This document shows, piece after piece, positions 1 to 9,028 of a stretch of 48,841 bases of DNA. The notes under the pieces were generated by a model. That model saw only the letters and a list, made by a program, of their open reading frames with translations, searched no databases and was not told the origin of the DNA. Position 1 is the first letter of the stretch. Each line of letters starts with the position of its first letter. The stretch is from Chitinophagaceae bacterium UBA2793 (GTDB lineage: Bacteria; Bacteroidota; Bacteroidia; Chitinophagales; Chitinophagaceae): assembly GCA_002352045.1 (NCBI GenBank), contig DEHT01000098.1, positions 1 through 48,841 on the forward strand, read 5' to 3'. A program made the position numbers and the translations under genes.

Positions 1-47
1 ACCACATAGGCACATAGAAAAAATAATAAACTATGTGCCTATGTGGT
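1..47. repeat. Perfect 17-bp inverted repeat at the window edge
   Basis: Bases 1-17 and 31-47 are perfect reverse complements separated by a 13-base A/T loop. Each arm itself contains the word CACATAG or its near copy twice. The element lies just beyond the stop of the minus-strand GLPGLI gene (stop at 69), so it could end that transcript. Unlike an ordinary terminator, the arms are long and not GC-rich. It may instead be one copy of a dispersed intergenic repeat; that is inference. Confidence 0.75.
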
Positions 48-68
48 TAAAAAAAATGTTTAAAAAAA

Positions 69-827
69 TCACAACAAAGCCCCCCAAATAAACTGGTTCT
101 TCCATTGGTTATCCTCCGGATCATCCGAGCTGTACCATTCCTTGCTTCTTTCGTCCAAAGTACTTTTTATGGTTGTATAGGTATAAAACTTTTTGGAGCT
201 TACCGGTTTTATAGAAGCAGTATTTATTCCATTCACACTTACTTTGGTGGCAATCCAACTGGTGTACATCCTTGGAATGGTAAGGCCTAATATCATTCCG
301 GGTAAACCCTGTACCGTACAAGGGCCACCCGGAATCATTATTTCTTCTGAAAAAAAGGCAAATACATAAACACTATCCATTATTACCCCCACCGCTTTGC
401 GGCAATTGAAACCTGCAATCATGCGGTTTTCATTGCTTAGTTTCCATTCAATTTTTTTAATGGAATCTTGTATATTAAAGGGAGTTCCTGCTATATTTTT
501 CGACATAATGAAGTTGCCGGTATTGAAATCAAAAAACCAACTATTATCTTCCTCCGACTTTCGAAACCATTCAGGCATTTTTTCTTTTTCATCCCAATGA
601 TGCCATTTGTAAATACTCTTATTATCAGCAAATGTATAATGATAATAACCGGTTCTAAATGTGGGTATTTGATCTTTTAGCATTTCTGCGAAACTATTAT
701 TGCCCATTGTTTTTTTAACATTGGTTTTAACCTCGTATTCAATCTCTGCTTTGTCAATAAATGTTTGAGCAATACTGTTAATGCTTATCGTAATTAATAG
801 GAAGGTAAATGCAACTATTTTTTTCAT
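69..827 (-). CDS. GLPGLI family secreted protein
   Basis: A 252-residue protein with an N-terminal signal peptide (MKKIVAFTFLLI then a cut near SIAQ). It carries the family signature as VQGLPGMILGL near residue 175, the hallmark of Bacteroidota GLPGLI proteins (TIGR01200), whose function is unknown. The family is commonly encoded beside an outer-membrane beta-barrel protein, as here: the stop of the 852-3671 gene is 24 bases upstream and both are on the minus strand, so they are probably cotranscribed. The frame can be extended by four codons to a TTG at 839, but the ATG at 827 fits the signal peptide better. It is likely periplasmic or surface-exposed. Confidence 0.85.
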   Translation of the reverse strand: MKKIVAFTFLLITISINSIAQTFIDKAEIEYEVKTNVKKTMGNNSFAEMLKDQIPTFRTGYYHYTFADNKSIYKWHHWDEKEKMPEWFRKSEEDNSWFFDFNTGNFIMSKNIAGTPFNIQDSIKKIEWKLSNENRMIAGFNCRKAVGVIMDSVYVFAFFSEEIMIPGGPCTVQGLPGMILGLTIPRMYTSWIATKVSVNGINTASIKPVSSKKFYTYTTIKSTLDERSKEWYSSDDPEDNQWKNQFIWGALL

Positions 828-851
828 TTTATATTTCAATTTAAAATGTGC

Positions 852-3671
852 TTATTTAATTTCTTCTGCAACGGCTGGCGTTTCCTTTGCTTTAGGCGCT
901 TTGTTTTTAAAATCCCAGCGGAAGCCTACCATAAAGTAACGCTTTAGCCTGTCGTTAATTTCTTCGGAGTAACTATTGCCATAAAAATTTCGGCTGATGC
1001 CAATGTTTTCATTCAGCAAATCTCTGGCTTGTAGATAAATTGTAAATTCATTGTTTTTAAATGTTCGCTCAGCCCTGGCATTCCAAATATTATTATTAAT
1101 ATTTTCGCCACCATCGGGGTTTTGCCAGTAATAATAACCAAAGTCGGTGCTTAGCGACCATACTTTTTTATAATAAATTTTACCATTGATGCGTACATTA
1201 TTGGTACTGTATTTTCTTGTACCGCTTCTTTGAGCGTTGGAATTAAAATTATAACTGTAGTTGTTGGAGAAGTCTATTTCATACTTTTTGTCTTTCGATT
1301 TATTGATACTAAACTCCAAACCTGCATTGGTGGTTTTACTAAAACTTTTTTGACCATTAATAATATCTGCAAAGCGGTTTAAATTTAAATTAGGGTTAAC
1401 ACCAATTTGTATGCCTGGTTTCTTCAACTTAAAACCCATTCCACCCCAAAGGCCCATGCTAAAATTGCCGTTGGTATTTACAGGCTGGTAAGTAGATATA
1501 CCTTTAGCAGTGTCAATAACCCGGCTATTGGTTATGGAGTTTTGTGTAAGATTCGACCAAATGCCAATGTACTTCCACATATCCTTTATAAAATTGTAAC
1601 TATTGTACCCAATATTAAACGAATGGTTGAAAGAAGGTTTTAAGTCGGGGTTGCCCAAATAAATATTAAACTGGTCGTTATTATTGCGCAACGGCTGTAA
1701 TTGGTTTAAGGATGGCTGCGTAGTGCGGCCACTATAATTAAAACGAACATTGTTGTTTGATTTGTAATTATAGGTAAGGTTCGCACTGGGAAAAAAATTA
1801 GTGTAATTTCTTTTATAATGATTGTTTTCCGAAATATCTTTTAAATCAAAATTGGTAAATCCTACCCCAGCTCCAAAACTGTATTTTAATTTTTTACCTC
1901 CATAGCTAATCTTTAATGAAGGCTGATTTACCACAATATTCTGATCGAAATTATTACTCAGCGAATCTACTTCAATATCATATTTACCCGAGAATGCATC
2001 CAATGCATAAGTTTGTTGTTTATTTTTTCCTCCGTTGATGGTTAGCTGATGCCCAATTTCCAATGCAAATTTCTTTGAAAGAGGTTCGGTGTAAATTACT
2101 TTTCCAGAAAGCGTTTTTGTTTTCTTGTCCGATTCAGCTAATTGTTCGGTTAGCAAAACCCCATCGGAAATTCCCTGGGTAAAGGTTTCAGAAGTTCTAT
2201 CGAGATAACTATTTGCATTAGTATTTAGCTGGTAAGCACTTGCATTAAAAGAAAGTGTTCTTTTATTCTTTTTAAACTTGTGCTTGTACAAAGCAGAAAT
2301 ATTGTATGCTTGTTTATCAATTTCTTTATCGGTAATAGAATTGGCTCTATTCTTAATATCGGATGGGCTGTTTCCGGTTGTTATTGAATTTTGTGCTTCG
2401 TTGCTTTCGGTGTTGTATATATTGGTGCCAACGGTAATTTTTAAAGTATTGTTGCCGGCACTATCTAATTTCATATCGTAGGTGCCGGAAAGTTTTATAT
2501 TGTTTCTATTCACATCCGAAACTGTATTTCGGTTGGTAGAAAGTACAGAGCCGGCAATATCACTGCGAGTAAAGTTTGATTTATTATTATTGTACAACTG
2601 GCTGTTGTATTTGGGCGACAAATTCAGGCTATGCAAATTATTGTTGAACTTATTGCTGTACTGAATACCGGCATTTACATTGGTAATAAACCCGTTTTGA
2701 GTATTTATATAAGGTTCTTCATCGGCATTGCCACCACTGCTCCACATCATAATATCTCCACCATCCGTCATTTCCATATTCATTTCACCCATACCACCAA
2801 ACTTTTCCATATCCTGCCAGCTCAATCCATCCTGGCCGGTATTTCCATTCAATAAAAATGCAGAGAGTTTTCGTTTACCTTTAAAACTGCTGAACATTAA
2901 ATTGCTATTGTACCTTGGGTCTTCATTTTTCAAAGGCCCGCCTGCTGCATCTATTTTTCCAAAATATCCCTTCTTTTTATCTTCCTTCAATTTTAAATTA
3001 ATGGTTTGTTTACTTTGCCCATCATCAATGCCGGTAAACTCTGCCTGGTCGCTTTTCTTTTTAAATACCTGCACTTCTTTAATAGCATCGGCTCTTAGGT
3101 TTTTAACTGCCATACCGGGGTCATCTCCAAAAAATTCTTCGCCATCTACCAATACTTTTTCAACTGTTTCGCCCATGGCTTTTATTTGTCCGTTTTTATC
3201 AACTTGTATACCGGGCATTTTCTTTAGAAGCTCTTCCACATTGGCATTGGCACTCACTTTAAAACTGTCGGCAGTATAAATGGTAGTATCACCCTTAATA
3301 CGCATAGTACCACCACTTTTTATGATAACCGCCTCCAATAATTTACTTTTAGGTGTTACGGATACCGGCGGCATTTTAATATCAGTTCCTTTTACATCCA
3401 CATCTTCTACATAGTCGGCAAAGGATGGATGCATCACCATAAAAATGTATTTGCCTTCCGATATTTTGTCTAAACTATAACTGCCATTTTCTTTTACTCG
3501 TGTAAAATTTACAATTGTGGAGTCTTTAAAATTCAATAATGCTACTACTGCATTCTTTACAGAATTGCCGGAAGTAGTATCTTTAATGGAACCTGTAATG
3601 TTGCTTTGCTGTGCTTTAACTAATGTACACATAAAAAAGCTACAGATTAAAAGGGCTATACTTTTTTGCAT
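852..3671 (-). CDS. Outer-membrane beta-barrel protein, TonB-receptor-like
   Basis: A 939-residue protein with a signal peptide (MQKSIALLICSFFMCTLVKAQ). A carboxypeptidase-regulatory-like domain (about 22-110, starting SNITGSIKDTTSG) is followed by a plug-like region (about 115-225) with LLKKMPGIQVDKNGQIKAMG and VLVDGEEFFGDDP, then a long barrel rich in alternating aromatic strands. It ends in FMVGFRWDFKNKAPKAKE plus a short tail. This matches the OMP_b-brl_3 / TonB-dependent receptor-like proteins found beside GLPGLI genes. The substrate cannot be read from sequence. A Met/Gly-rich stretch near residues 285-310 (GGMGEMNMEMTDGG) is notable but not diagnostic. The pairing with the GLPGLI gene suggests one exported complex, which is inference. 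Confidence 0.88.
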   Translation of the reverse strand: MQKSIALLICSFFMCTLVKAQQSNITGSIKDTTSGNSVKNAVVALLNFKDSTIVNFTRVKENGSYSLDKISEGKYIFMVMHPSFADYVEDVDVKGTDIKMPPVSVTPKSKLLEAVIIKSGGTMRIKGDTTIYTADSFKVSANANVEELLKKMPGIQVDKNGQIKAMGETVEKVLVDGEEFFGDDPGMAVKNLRADAIKEVQVFKKKSDQAEFTGIDDGQSKQTINLKLKEDKKKGYFGKIDAAGGPLKNEDPRYNSNLMFSSFKGKRKLSAFLLNGNTGQDGLSWQDMEKFGGMGEMNMEMTDGGDIMMWSSGGNADEEPYINTQNGFITNVNAGIQYSNKFNNNLHSLNLSPKYNSQLYNNNKSNFTRSDIAGSVLSTNRNTVSDVNRNNIKLSGTYDMKLDSAGNNTLKITVGTNIYNTESNEAQNSITTGNSPSDIKNRANSITDKEIDKQAYNISALYKHKFKKNKRTLSFNASAYQLNTNANSYLDRTSETFTQGISDGVLLTEQLAESDKKTKTLSGKVIYTEPLSKKFALEIGHQLTINGGKNKQQTYALDAFSGKYDIEVDSLSNNFDQNIVVNQPSLKISYGGKKLKYSFGAGVGFTNFDLKDISENNHYKRNYTNFFPSANLTYNYKSNNNVRFNYSGRTTQPSLNQLQPLRNNNDQFNIYLGNPDLKPSFNHSFNIGYNSYNFIKDMWKYIGIWSNLTQNSITNSRVIDTAKGISTYQPVNTNGNFSMGLWGGMGFKLKKPGIQIGVNPNLNLNRFADIINGQKSFSKTTNAGLEFSINKSKDKKYEIDFSNNYSYNFNSNAQRSGTRKYSTNNVRINGKIYYKKVWSLSTDFGYYYWQNPDGGENINNNIWNARAERTFKNNEFTIYLQARDLLNENIGISRNFYGNSYSEEINDRLKRYFMVGFRWDFKNKAPKAKETPAVAEEIK

Positions 3672-3790
3672 CTGGTGAGTTTTGGATTTATTTTTTTCAA
3701 AACTGAACTAAAAATTTAGTTTGGCAAAAAAACAGTTTTTAAATTTTAGTTAAAGATGTAGTTTTATTAACGGTAAATATTACGCTAACA

Positions 3791-5728
3791 ATGGCATACG
3801 AAGACGATCATTTTATAGATACCGGCAAACTGGTGTGGAATTATTCTTTCTTTACCGATGAAGATATTCGTTGTTTTCAGGAAGGAAATATGCAGTACGG
3901 CTATGAAAAATTTGGCAGCCATTATCTTCGGTTGCTCAATACCGATGGGTTTTATTTTGCAGTTTGGGCTCCCAATGCCACCAGGGTATCGGTTATAGGA
4001 GAGTTTAATGGTTGGAAAAAAGAATTGCATCCATTGTTTGTAAGGCAAGATTCTTCAGGAATTTGGGAGGGCTTTATACCCCGAATGGGAAAAGGAGCTT
4101 TATATAAATATCACATTACTGGTTTTGAAAGTATAGAAGTAGAAAAGGCCGATCCTTATGCTTACTATGCTGAACTGCGACCTAAAACCGCCTCCATCAC
4201 ATGGCAATTAGAATACAATTGGAATGATAATCATTGGATGCACGAAAGGCATAAACACAATTCTTTAAAAGCCCCCTGGAGTGTGTATGAAGTGCATTTA
4301 GGAAGTTGGATGCGGCCCGATAAAAACAATAAGGATTGGTATAACACTTACGACCAAATTGCAGAACGATTGGTACCTTATGTAAAAGCTATGGGATTTA
4401 CACATGTGGAGTTTATGCCGGTAATGGAATACCCTTATGATGGTAGTTGGGGTTACCAGGGTACAGGATATTTTGCGCCTACTTCCCGCTATGGCGATCC
4501 GCAGGGGTTTATGCGATTGGTAGATCAATTGCACCAAAACGATGTAGGTGTTATTCTCGATTGGGTGCCTTCGCATTTTCCTTACGACGATCATGGCCTG
4601 TATAAATTTGATGGTACCCATACCTATGAGTACAACGATATGCGTAAGGGCTTTCATGTAGATTGGAACAGTTATATTTTTAATTATGCAAGAGGAGAAG
4701 TGCAATCTTTTTTATTGAGTAGTGCTCATTATTGGTTAAAACGATACCATGCCGATGGTTTGAGGGTGGATGCAGTAAACTCTATTATTCGATTAGATTT
4801 TTCCCGCAAAGAAGGTGAGTGGGTTCCGAATGAACATGGCGGCAACGAAAACATAGAAGCCATTGATTTTTTAAAAAAATTAAACCGCATATTGTATCAT
4901 GATTTTCCGGATATACAAACCATTGCCGAAGAAGCGAGCGATTGGCCGGGTATGACATTGGAAGTTCACAAAGGCGGTTTTGGATTTGGTATGAAATGGA
5001 TGATGGGCTGGATGCACGACAGTTTTCGATTCTTTAAAAAATTACCTAAGCATCGGCCATTACATCAAAATGATTTTACATTCAGCATGATGTATTTCTA
5101 TGATGAAAAATTTATGCTGCCCATCAGTCATGATGAAATAGTGCACGGCAAAAGCCCAATGCTCTACAAAATGCCTGGCAACGAATCGGAAAAAATGGCC
5201 AACCTCCGTTTGTTTTACAGCTACATGTTTACGCACCCCGGTGCTAAACTAATGTTTATGGGCGATGAGTTTGGCCAAACATCAGAATGGAATTACGAAA
5301 GAGAATTGGATTGGGAACTGCTGCAACACAGCGCTCATAACGACCTGCAGGAATGTGTAAGAACCCTCAATTATCTTTATCGTACCGAGCCTGCCATGTA
5401 TGAAAACCAGTTTGAGAAAAAAGGATTTGAATGGGTAAATACCGAAAACCGCAAAGAAGGTATTTTAGTTTTTAAAAGAAAAGGTAAGCATAGAAACAAC
5501 GATTTGCTTGTAGTACTCAATATGACAGTGCATCCCCGCAAGGATTGGACAGAGCAGGTTAAAGGCAAAGCCCATTGGCACGAAATATTTAATAGCGACG
5601 ATGTAAAGTACTGGGGTAGTGGAAAATATATGAATCAAAATATAATATGTGCACCAGTGGATAAAAAAAAGAAACTGTACGAAATAAAATTGACCATTCC
5701 ACCGTTAGCAGCTATTATATTGCGCTAA
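3791..5728 (+). CDS. glgB: 1,4-alpha-glucan branching enzyme (GH13)
   Basis: A 645-residue cytoplasmic enzyme that introduces alpha-1,6 branches into glycogen. A CBM48 domain lies at about 45-135 (FAVWAPNATRVSVIGEFNGW), followed by the GH13 (beta/alpha)8 domain and a C-terminal beta domain. Visible catalytic features are DGLRVDAVNS (nucleophile Asp327), IAEEASDWP (acid/base Glu near 380) and the conserved SHDEIVHGK. It is shorter than the E. coli enzyme, lacking its extra N-terminal module, which is usual in many phyla. No other glycogen gene is adjacent. The ATG at 3791 is the first possible start. The TPR gene starts 46 bases downstream. Confidence 0.97.
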   Translation: MAYEDDHFIDTGKLVWNYSFFTDEDIRCFQEGNMQYGYEKFGSHYLRLLNTDGFYFAVWAPNATRVSVIGEFNGWKKELHPLFVRQDSSGIWEGFIPRMGKGALYKYHITGFESIEVEKADPYAYYAELRPKTASITWQLEYNWNDNHWMHERHKHNSLKAPWSVYEVHLGSWMRPDKNNKDWYNTYDQIAERLVPYVKAMGFTHVEFMPVMEYPYDGSWGYQGTGYFAPTSRYGDPQGFMRLVDQLHQNDVGVILDWVPSHFPYDDHGLYKFDGTHTYEYNDMRKGFHVDWNSYIFNYARGEVQSFLLSSAHYWLKRYHADGLRVDAVNSIIRLDFSRKEGEWVPNEHGGNENIEAIDFLKKLNRILYHDFPDIQTIAEEASDWPGMTLEVHKGGFGFGMKWMMGWMHDSFRFFKKLPKHRPLHQNDFTFSMMYFYDEKFMLPISHDEIVHGKSPMLYKMPGNESEKMANLRLFYSYMFTHPGAKLMFMGDEFGQTSEWNYERELDWELLQHSAHNDLQECVRTLNYLYRTEPAMYENQFEKKGFEWVNTENRKEGILVFKRKGKHRNNDLLVVLNMTVHPRKDWTEQVKGKAHWHEIFNSDDVKYWGSGKYMNQNIICAPVDKKKKLYEIKLTIPPLAAIILR

Positions 5729-5774
5729 ATATGCCTTAACATTTTGCGGAATATAATTTGCTTATTCCATTAGT

Positions 5775-6794
5775 ATGAAAAACCAATTATCCTTCATCTT
5801 TATTTTGTTATCCTGCTCCTGCTTTGCAAAGGCCAATGATAGTTCTGCACATTATTTTAAGCTGGGACAATTAGAAAAAAGCCAAAAGCATTTTTTAGTA
5901 GCTCACCAGGCTTTTGAAAAAGCCATTCAGTTTAATCCACATAACACAGATGCTTATTTAGAAAATGCATTGGTATTGGTTGAAATGCGACGCCTATACC
6001 AGGCAAAAGAAAACTATGAAAAGTTATTACAAATAGATCCTTCTAATAAAGTAGCCGTACAGCAAATGATGGAGTTTTATTATAACTACCGCCAGTTTGA
6101 TAAGGCTGTGGAATTTGCCGAAAAATGCAACCAGTGCAAGGGTAAAAATAAAATTATTGGCATGAGTTATTATAAGCTGGAGGACTATGCTGCTGCGGAA
6201 AAATTTTTACAAACAGCTTTAAAAGAAGAGCCCGATGATGCAGAGTTGGCTTATACACTGGCTCGCAATTATCTCGACATGGAATATTATAAACAGGCGA
6301 TGCCCTGGTACGAAAAAGCCATAGCCATGCCGGGTGCAAAAAATGTATGGATGTACGAGTTAGGCTTGCTTTATTATAACAACAACGATTTTAAAAATGC
6401 AGTAGCCGCCTTTGAAAAAGCTGCCGTAAATGGGTATGAACAAAAGAACGATTTCAATGAAAACCTCGGCTATGCTGCAATATATGCCGGGCAAATTGAT
6501 AAGGGAGAAAATTTATTACTATCTGTTTTAAAAAAGAAACCCAATAATGAAGCATTGCTTAGAGATATGGCCGAAGCATTGTATTCGCAAAAACAATTTG
6601 ACAAGTCATTGCAATATTGTCAAAAGCTAATGGAGATAAATCCCAAAGATGGAAAAGCGCTTTACCAGGCCGGTTTGTGTTTTATTAAAAAAGGTGAAAA
6701 AGACCGTGGCCAGCAAATGTGCGATAAGGCCATTGAAATAGAACCATCCTTAGAAAAGCTACGCAGAAAAAAAGAAATGCCTGCCGGACTTTAA
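5775..6794 (+). CDS. Secreted tetratricopeptide repeat protein
   Basis: A 339-residue protein with a signal peptide (MKNQLSFIFILLSCSCFAKA). The rest is a tandem array of about eight TPR units, for example AHQAFEKAIQFNPHNTDAYL, AMPWYEKAIAM and SLQYCQKLMEINPKDGKALY. The repeats build an alpha-solenoid that binds partner proteins; no catalytic domain is visible. A Cys pair (CNQC, near residue 118) lies between repeats. The signal sequence has Cys residues (LLSCSCFA), so a lipoprotein is possible but no clean lipobox is present. It may share a transcript with glgB, but no functional link is evident. Confidence 0.85.
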   Translation: MKNQLSFIFILLSCSCFAKANDSSAHYFKLGQLEKSQKHFLVAHQAFEKAIQFNPHNTDAYLENALVLVEMRRLYQAKENYEKLLQIDPSNKVAVQQMMEFYYNYRQFDKAVEFAEKCNQCKGKNKIIGMSYYKLEDYAAAEKFLQTALKEEPDDAELAYTLARNYLDMEYYKQAMPWYEKAIAMPGAKNVWMYELGLLYYNNNDFKNAVAAFEKAAVNGYEQKNDFNENLGYAAIYAGQIDKGENLLLSVLKKKPNNEALLRDMAEALYSQKQFDKSLQYCQKLMEINPKDGKALYQAGLCFIKKGEKDRGQQMCDKAIEIEPSLEKLRRKKEMPAGL

Positions 6795-6811
6795 TTTTTT
6801 AACCCATACCT

Positions 6812-7021
6812 ATGCAAAACAATAAATTGCTGAAAACATCTGCTGCTACATTTATTACTTCGCAGGAAATAGCAGCAATGGCTGCCTTTTTAAAAGCATT
6901 TCAATTGAAAGAAGCTGTAAGAAAAATAAAACTTAAAAAAGAAAATAGTTCTATAACCCCCAATATTAAAAGCCGGAGCAATTCCGGTTTTATTATTTAT
7001 GGCTATACTAAGGTTACATAA
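6812..7021 (+). CDS. Doubtful small ORF (69 aa)
   Basis: A possible 69-residue lysine-rich helical peptide starting 17 bases after the TPR gene. Residues 13-45 look like a real amphipathic helix (TSQEIAAMAAFLKAFQLKEA). Against it, the last third of the frame runs through a terminator-like hairpin (6968-6990), so a full-length message would have to read through it. Either the reading frame is fortuitous or transcription continues past the hairpin. I recognise no family. Confidence 0.35.
   Translation: MQNNKLLKTSAATFITSQEIAAMAAFLKAFQLKEAVRKIKLKKENSSITPNIKSRSNSGFIIYGYTKVT
6968..6998 (+). terminator. Rho-independent terminator after the TPR gene
   Basis: Stem AAAGCCGGA / TCCGGTTTT (one G-T pair) with a short loop, followed by TATTATTT. 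It probably ends the glgB-TPR transcript and lies inside the doubtful small ORF. Confidence 0.65.
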
Positions 7022-7159
7022 CCAAACTATATTGTGTAAAAAAAAATTATGAGCAATGAGTTTCAAAACAGATACTTGGATGTGGTTTTTTGAATGCTTG
7101 TAGATTGAAGTTTATAGCTCGTAGCATAGAAGGTAACATCAAAGTATAATTAACCTACA

Positions 7160-7840
7160 CTATCTAACTGCTATACTACTTCTAAATTCTTCAATATCAT
7201 CTAAAAATTGTTGAGAGCGTTGCAAGTGAGTCCATTCTCTGCTGCCGAATAATATTTTAAACCATTTTTTGTGAGCATTACCCAGGTGAATGTTTTTATA
7301 CAACCAGTAAGTGGCATAAGTAAATAGTAGCGCAATGGGGAGTGTTATTAAAAAGAAAGATAGAGGAGCATTTACAATAGACGCAGGTGTTACAAACCAC
7401 AAACAATAAAATGGTGTTTGCAAAAATAAAATTCTGGTAACCCATAGGGTAGAGCTTTGCAGCCTGGTAATTTTTTCCTGTGCGGAAATAATATTATCCT
7501 CATTATTAAATCGATTGATCCAATAAAGTTGCCTAAAATAAACAAAAGCCGCAATAAGGGTTATTACCCCAATTCCATAAGCGCATATAGAAAAAAAAAT
7601 GGTTTGCCATTTCATACTTACTATTCCTAAAAAAACCATTGCAGCACCATATAAAATTCCCAAAATTGCTAAAATTGTTTTTTGAAGTTTCAGGCTTTTT
7701 AGTTTAGCATTTGCTTTTTGCTTTTGAATCATCGTATAGTTTTCAAGATTCAATACCCAGGTTTGTAAGTTGAGCACTCTGGTTTCTTCTAAACGACGAT
7801 TGTACATATCCAATAAATTATTGAGGTCCTGTTCTTTCAT
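7160..7840 (-). CDS. Membrane protein paired with an ECF sigma factor
   Basis: A 226-residue protein with four predicted membrane helices: about 60-80 and 85-108 (ILGILYGAAMVFLGIV...), then about 135-160 and 163-183 (LPIALLFTYATYWLY). The N-terminal 45 residues are cytoplasmic and helical (NNLLDMYNRRLEETRVLNL), and a soluble tail follows the last helix. The gene lies directly behind the sigma factor with 4 bases between stop and start, so the two are translationally linked. By position it could be an anti-sigma or sigma-modulating protein, but it lacks a recognisable zinc-binding or FecR domain. The ATG at 7840 is preferred over a TTG at 7864 inside the sigma gene. Confidence 0.75.
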   Translation of the reverse strand: MKEQDLNNLLDMYNRRLEETRVLNLQTWVLNLENYTMIQKQKANAKLKSLKLQKTILAILGILYGAAMVFLGIVSMKWQTIFFSICAYGIGVITLIAAFVYFRQLYWINRFNNEDNIISAQEKITRLQSSTLWVTRILFLQTPFYCLWFVTPASIVNAPLSFFLITLPIALLFTYATYWLYKNIHLGNAHKKWFKILFGSREWTHLQRSQQFLDDIEEFRSSIAVR

Positions 7841-7844
7841 TATT

Positions 7845-8354
7845 TTACAATTGAAGTTGTGCAAACTGTTGTTTAAGTTTTTCTTTAAGCCGGCTTAGTT
7901 TAGTTGCCACATTGGTTTCGGTTATCCCTACAATTTCTGATATTTCACTGTAGCTTTTCGACTCGAGCCACAGCAACATTAAGGCTTTATCTAATTCTTT
8001 CATTTGCGAAATAAAAAGTTGCAAGAGCTGCAATTGTTTTTCTTTTTCGCTACTGGTTTCGGGAGGGTCTTCAATTTCAATATGCCATTCGGATAGGGTG
8101 ATGGGTTTTGTTTCCGACTTGTTTTTACGAAAATGGCTTATGGCAACATTTAATGCAATACGGTACATCCAGGTAGAAAAACGGTAGTCGCTGTTAAACG
8201 TATGCCCCGATTTCCAAAGCTGGTAAATTATTTCCTGGGCAAGGTCTTCCCGGTCGGCTTTGTGGCTGCAATAAGAGTTACATATTTTAATAATGATTCC
8301 CTTATTTTGTTCAATAAGCCCCAAAAATGCCTGCTTTTGTTGAGTTGTGTTCAT
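7845..8354 (-). CDS. ECF-type RNA polymerase sigma factor
   Basis: A 169-residue sigma-70 family factor of group 4. Region 2 (about 25-90) has DREDLAQEIIYQLWKSG and FSTWMYRIALNVAI, which bind core polymerase and the -10 region. Region 4 (about 110-165) is a helix-turn-helix with ALMLLWLESKSYSEISEIVG and NVATKLSRLKEKLK. The region 2/4 linker is short, with no regions 1 or 3. It directs transcription of a small set of genes, probably including its own operon. The downstream membrane protein is its likely regulator by position. I see no strong -7 box upstream. Confidence 0.92.
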   Translation of the reverse strand: MNTTQQKQAFLGLIEQNKGIIIKICNSYCSHKADREDLAQEIIYQLWKSGHTFNSDYRFSTWMYRIALNVAISHFRKNKSETKPITLSEWHIEIEDPPETSSEKEKQLQLLQLFISQMKELDKALMLLWLESKSYSEISEIVGITETNVATKLSRLKEKLKQQFAQLQL

Positions 8355-8430
8355 TTATTACTGCTGTACTTATATTATTCGCAGTATTTAAAAATAATCA
8401 CAGAAACGCAGATTTTTTTTTGAAAAATAT

Positions 8431-9027
8431 TTAATGTGCAGAAACAAAATCCATTTCACCGGCTCTTATGGCAACCGGTAAATCGTTTTCTCTTGGGGGA
8501 ATGGGGCAGTTGTAACCTTTTGCGTAAGCGCAATAAGGATTGTAGGCTTTATTAAAATCTATAACAATCTGGTTGTTTTGAATGTCTTTTTTATCGAGGT
8601 CAATATATCTTCCGCCGCCATAACTTTCTTCAGCACTGGTAGCATCGGTAAATGGAAGAAAAAGATAGTCCTTATAGGCAGTATCGGTTTGTAATGCTTC
8701 ACTACGGTATATGGTAAGCTGTAACGATTTTCCTTCTATGGTAAAAGCAAGACGACCATATTTAAAAAACTTTTTGGGTTTGCTGCCCGATGTTGGCATC
8801 ATAAAACCAATGGTATCGTTTATAGATTCAAATGCAGCTTCTACTTTGTAAGAAGCATCCGGTTCAAAAAAACTAAAACGGCTTTTATCTTCCCGCTTAG
8901 TGATTACCTCATGCTCTTTTACATATTTCTTTTGAAAATCTATTATATAACTTTTGTACGATTTTTGGGCAAACAGGTTTGCAGTAATTGCCATAAATAC
9001 CAATATTAGAAGGCTATACTTCTTCAT
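8431..9027 (-). CDS. DUF1684 domain secreted protein
   Basis: A 198-residue protein with a signal peptide (MKKYSLLILVFMAITANLFAQ). The conserved C-terminal block of DUF1684 is clear: DFNKAYNPYCAYA, then NCPIPPRENDLPVAIRAGE. Family members occur as secreted or lipid-anchored proteins of unknown biochemical role. Two Cys residues flank the conserved block. The start lies one base after the stop of the arginase-family gene, so the two are cotranscribed, though no functional tie is obvious. Confidence 0.88.
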   Translation of the reverse strand: MKKYSLLILVFMAITANLFAQKSYKSYIIDFQKKYVKEHEVITKREDKSRFSFFEPDASYKVEAAFESINDTIGFMMPTSGSKPKKFFKYGRLAFTIEGKSLQLTIYRSEALQTDTAYKDYLFLPFTDATSAEESYGGGRYIDLDKKDIQNNQIVIDFNKAYNPYCAYAKGYNCPIPPRENDLPVAIRAGEMDFVSAH

Positions 9028-9028
9028 G

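Noticed and set aside
2728..3279. Plus-strand open frame of 183 codons
   Set aside because: It runs antisense inside the beta-barrel gene, has proline- and serine-rich nonsense composition and no start context; it is a shadow of that gene.
4298..4705. Minus-strand open frame of 135 codons
   Set aside because: It lies wholly antisense to the branching enzyme, whose motifs are clear.
5748..5768. Inverted repeat GGAATA / TATTCC before the TPR gene
   Set aside because: The arms are six bases and AT-rich with a nine-base loop, so chance is likely and no -7 box lies in the right place.
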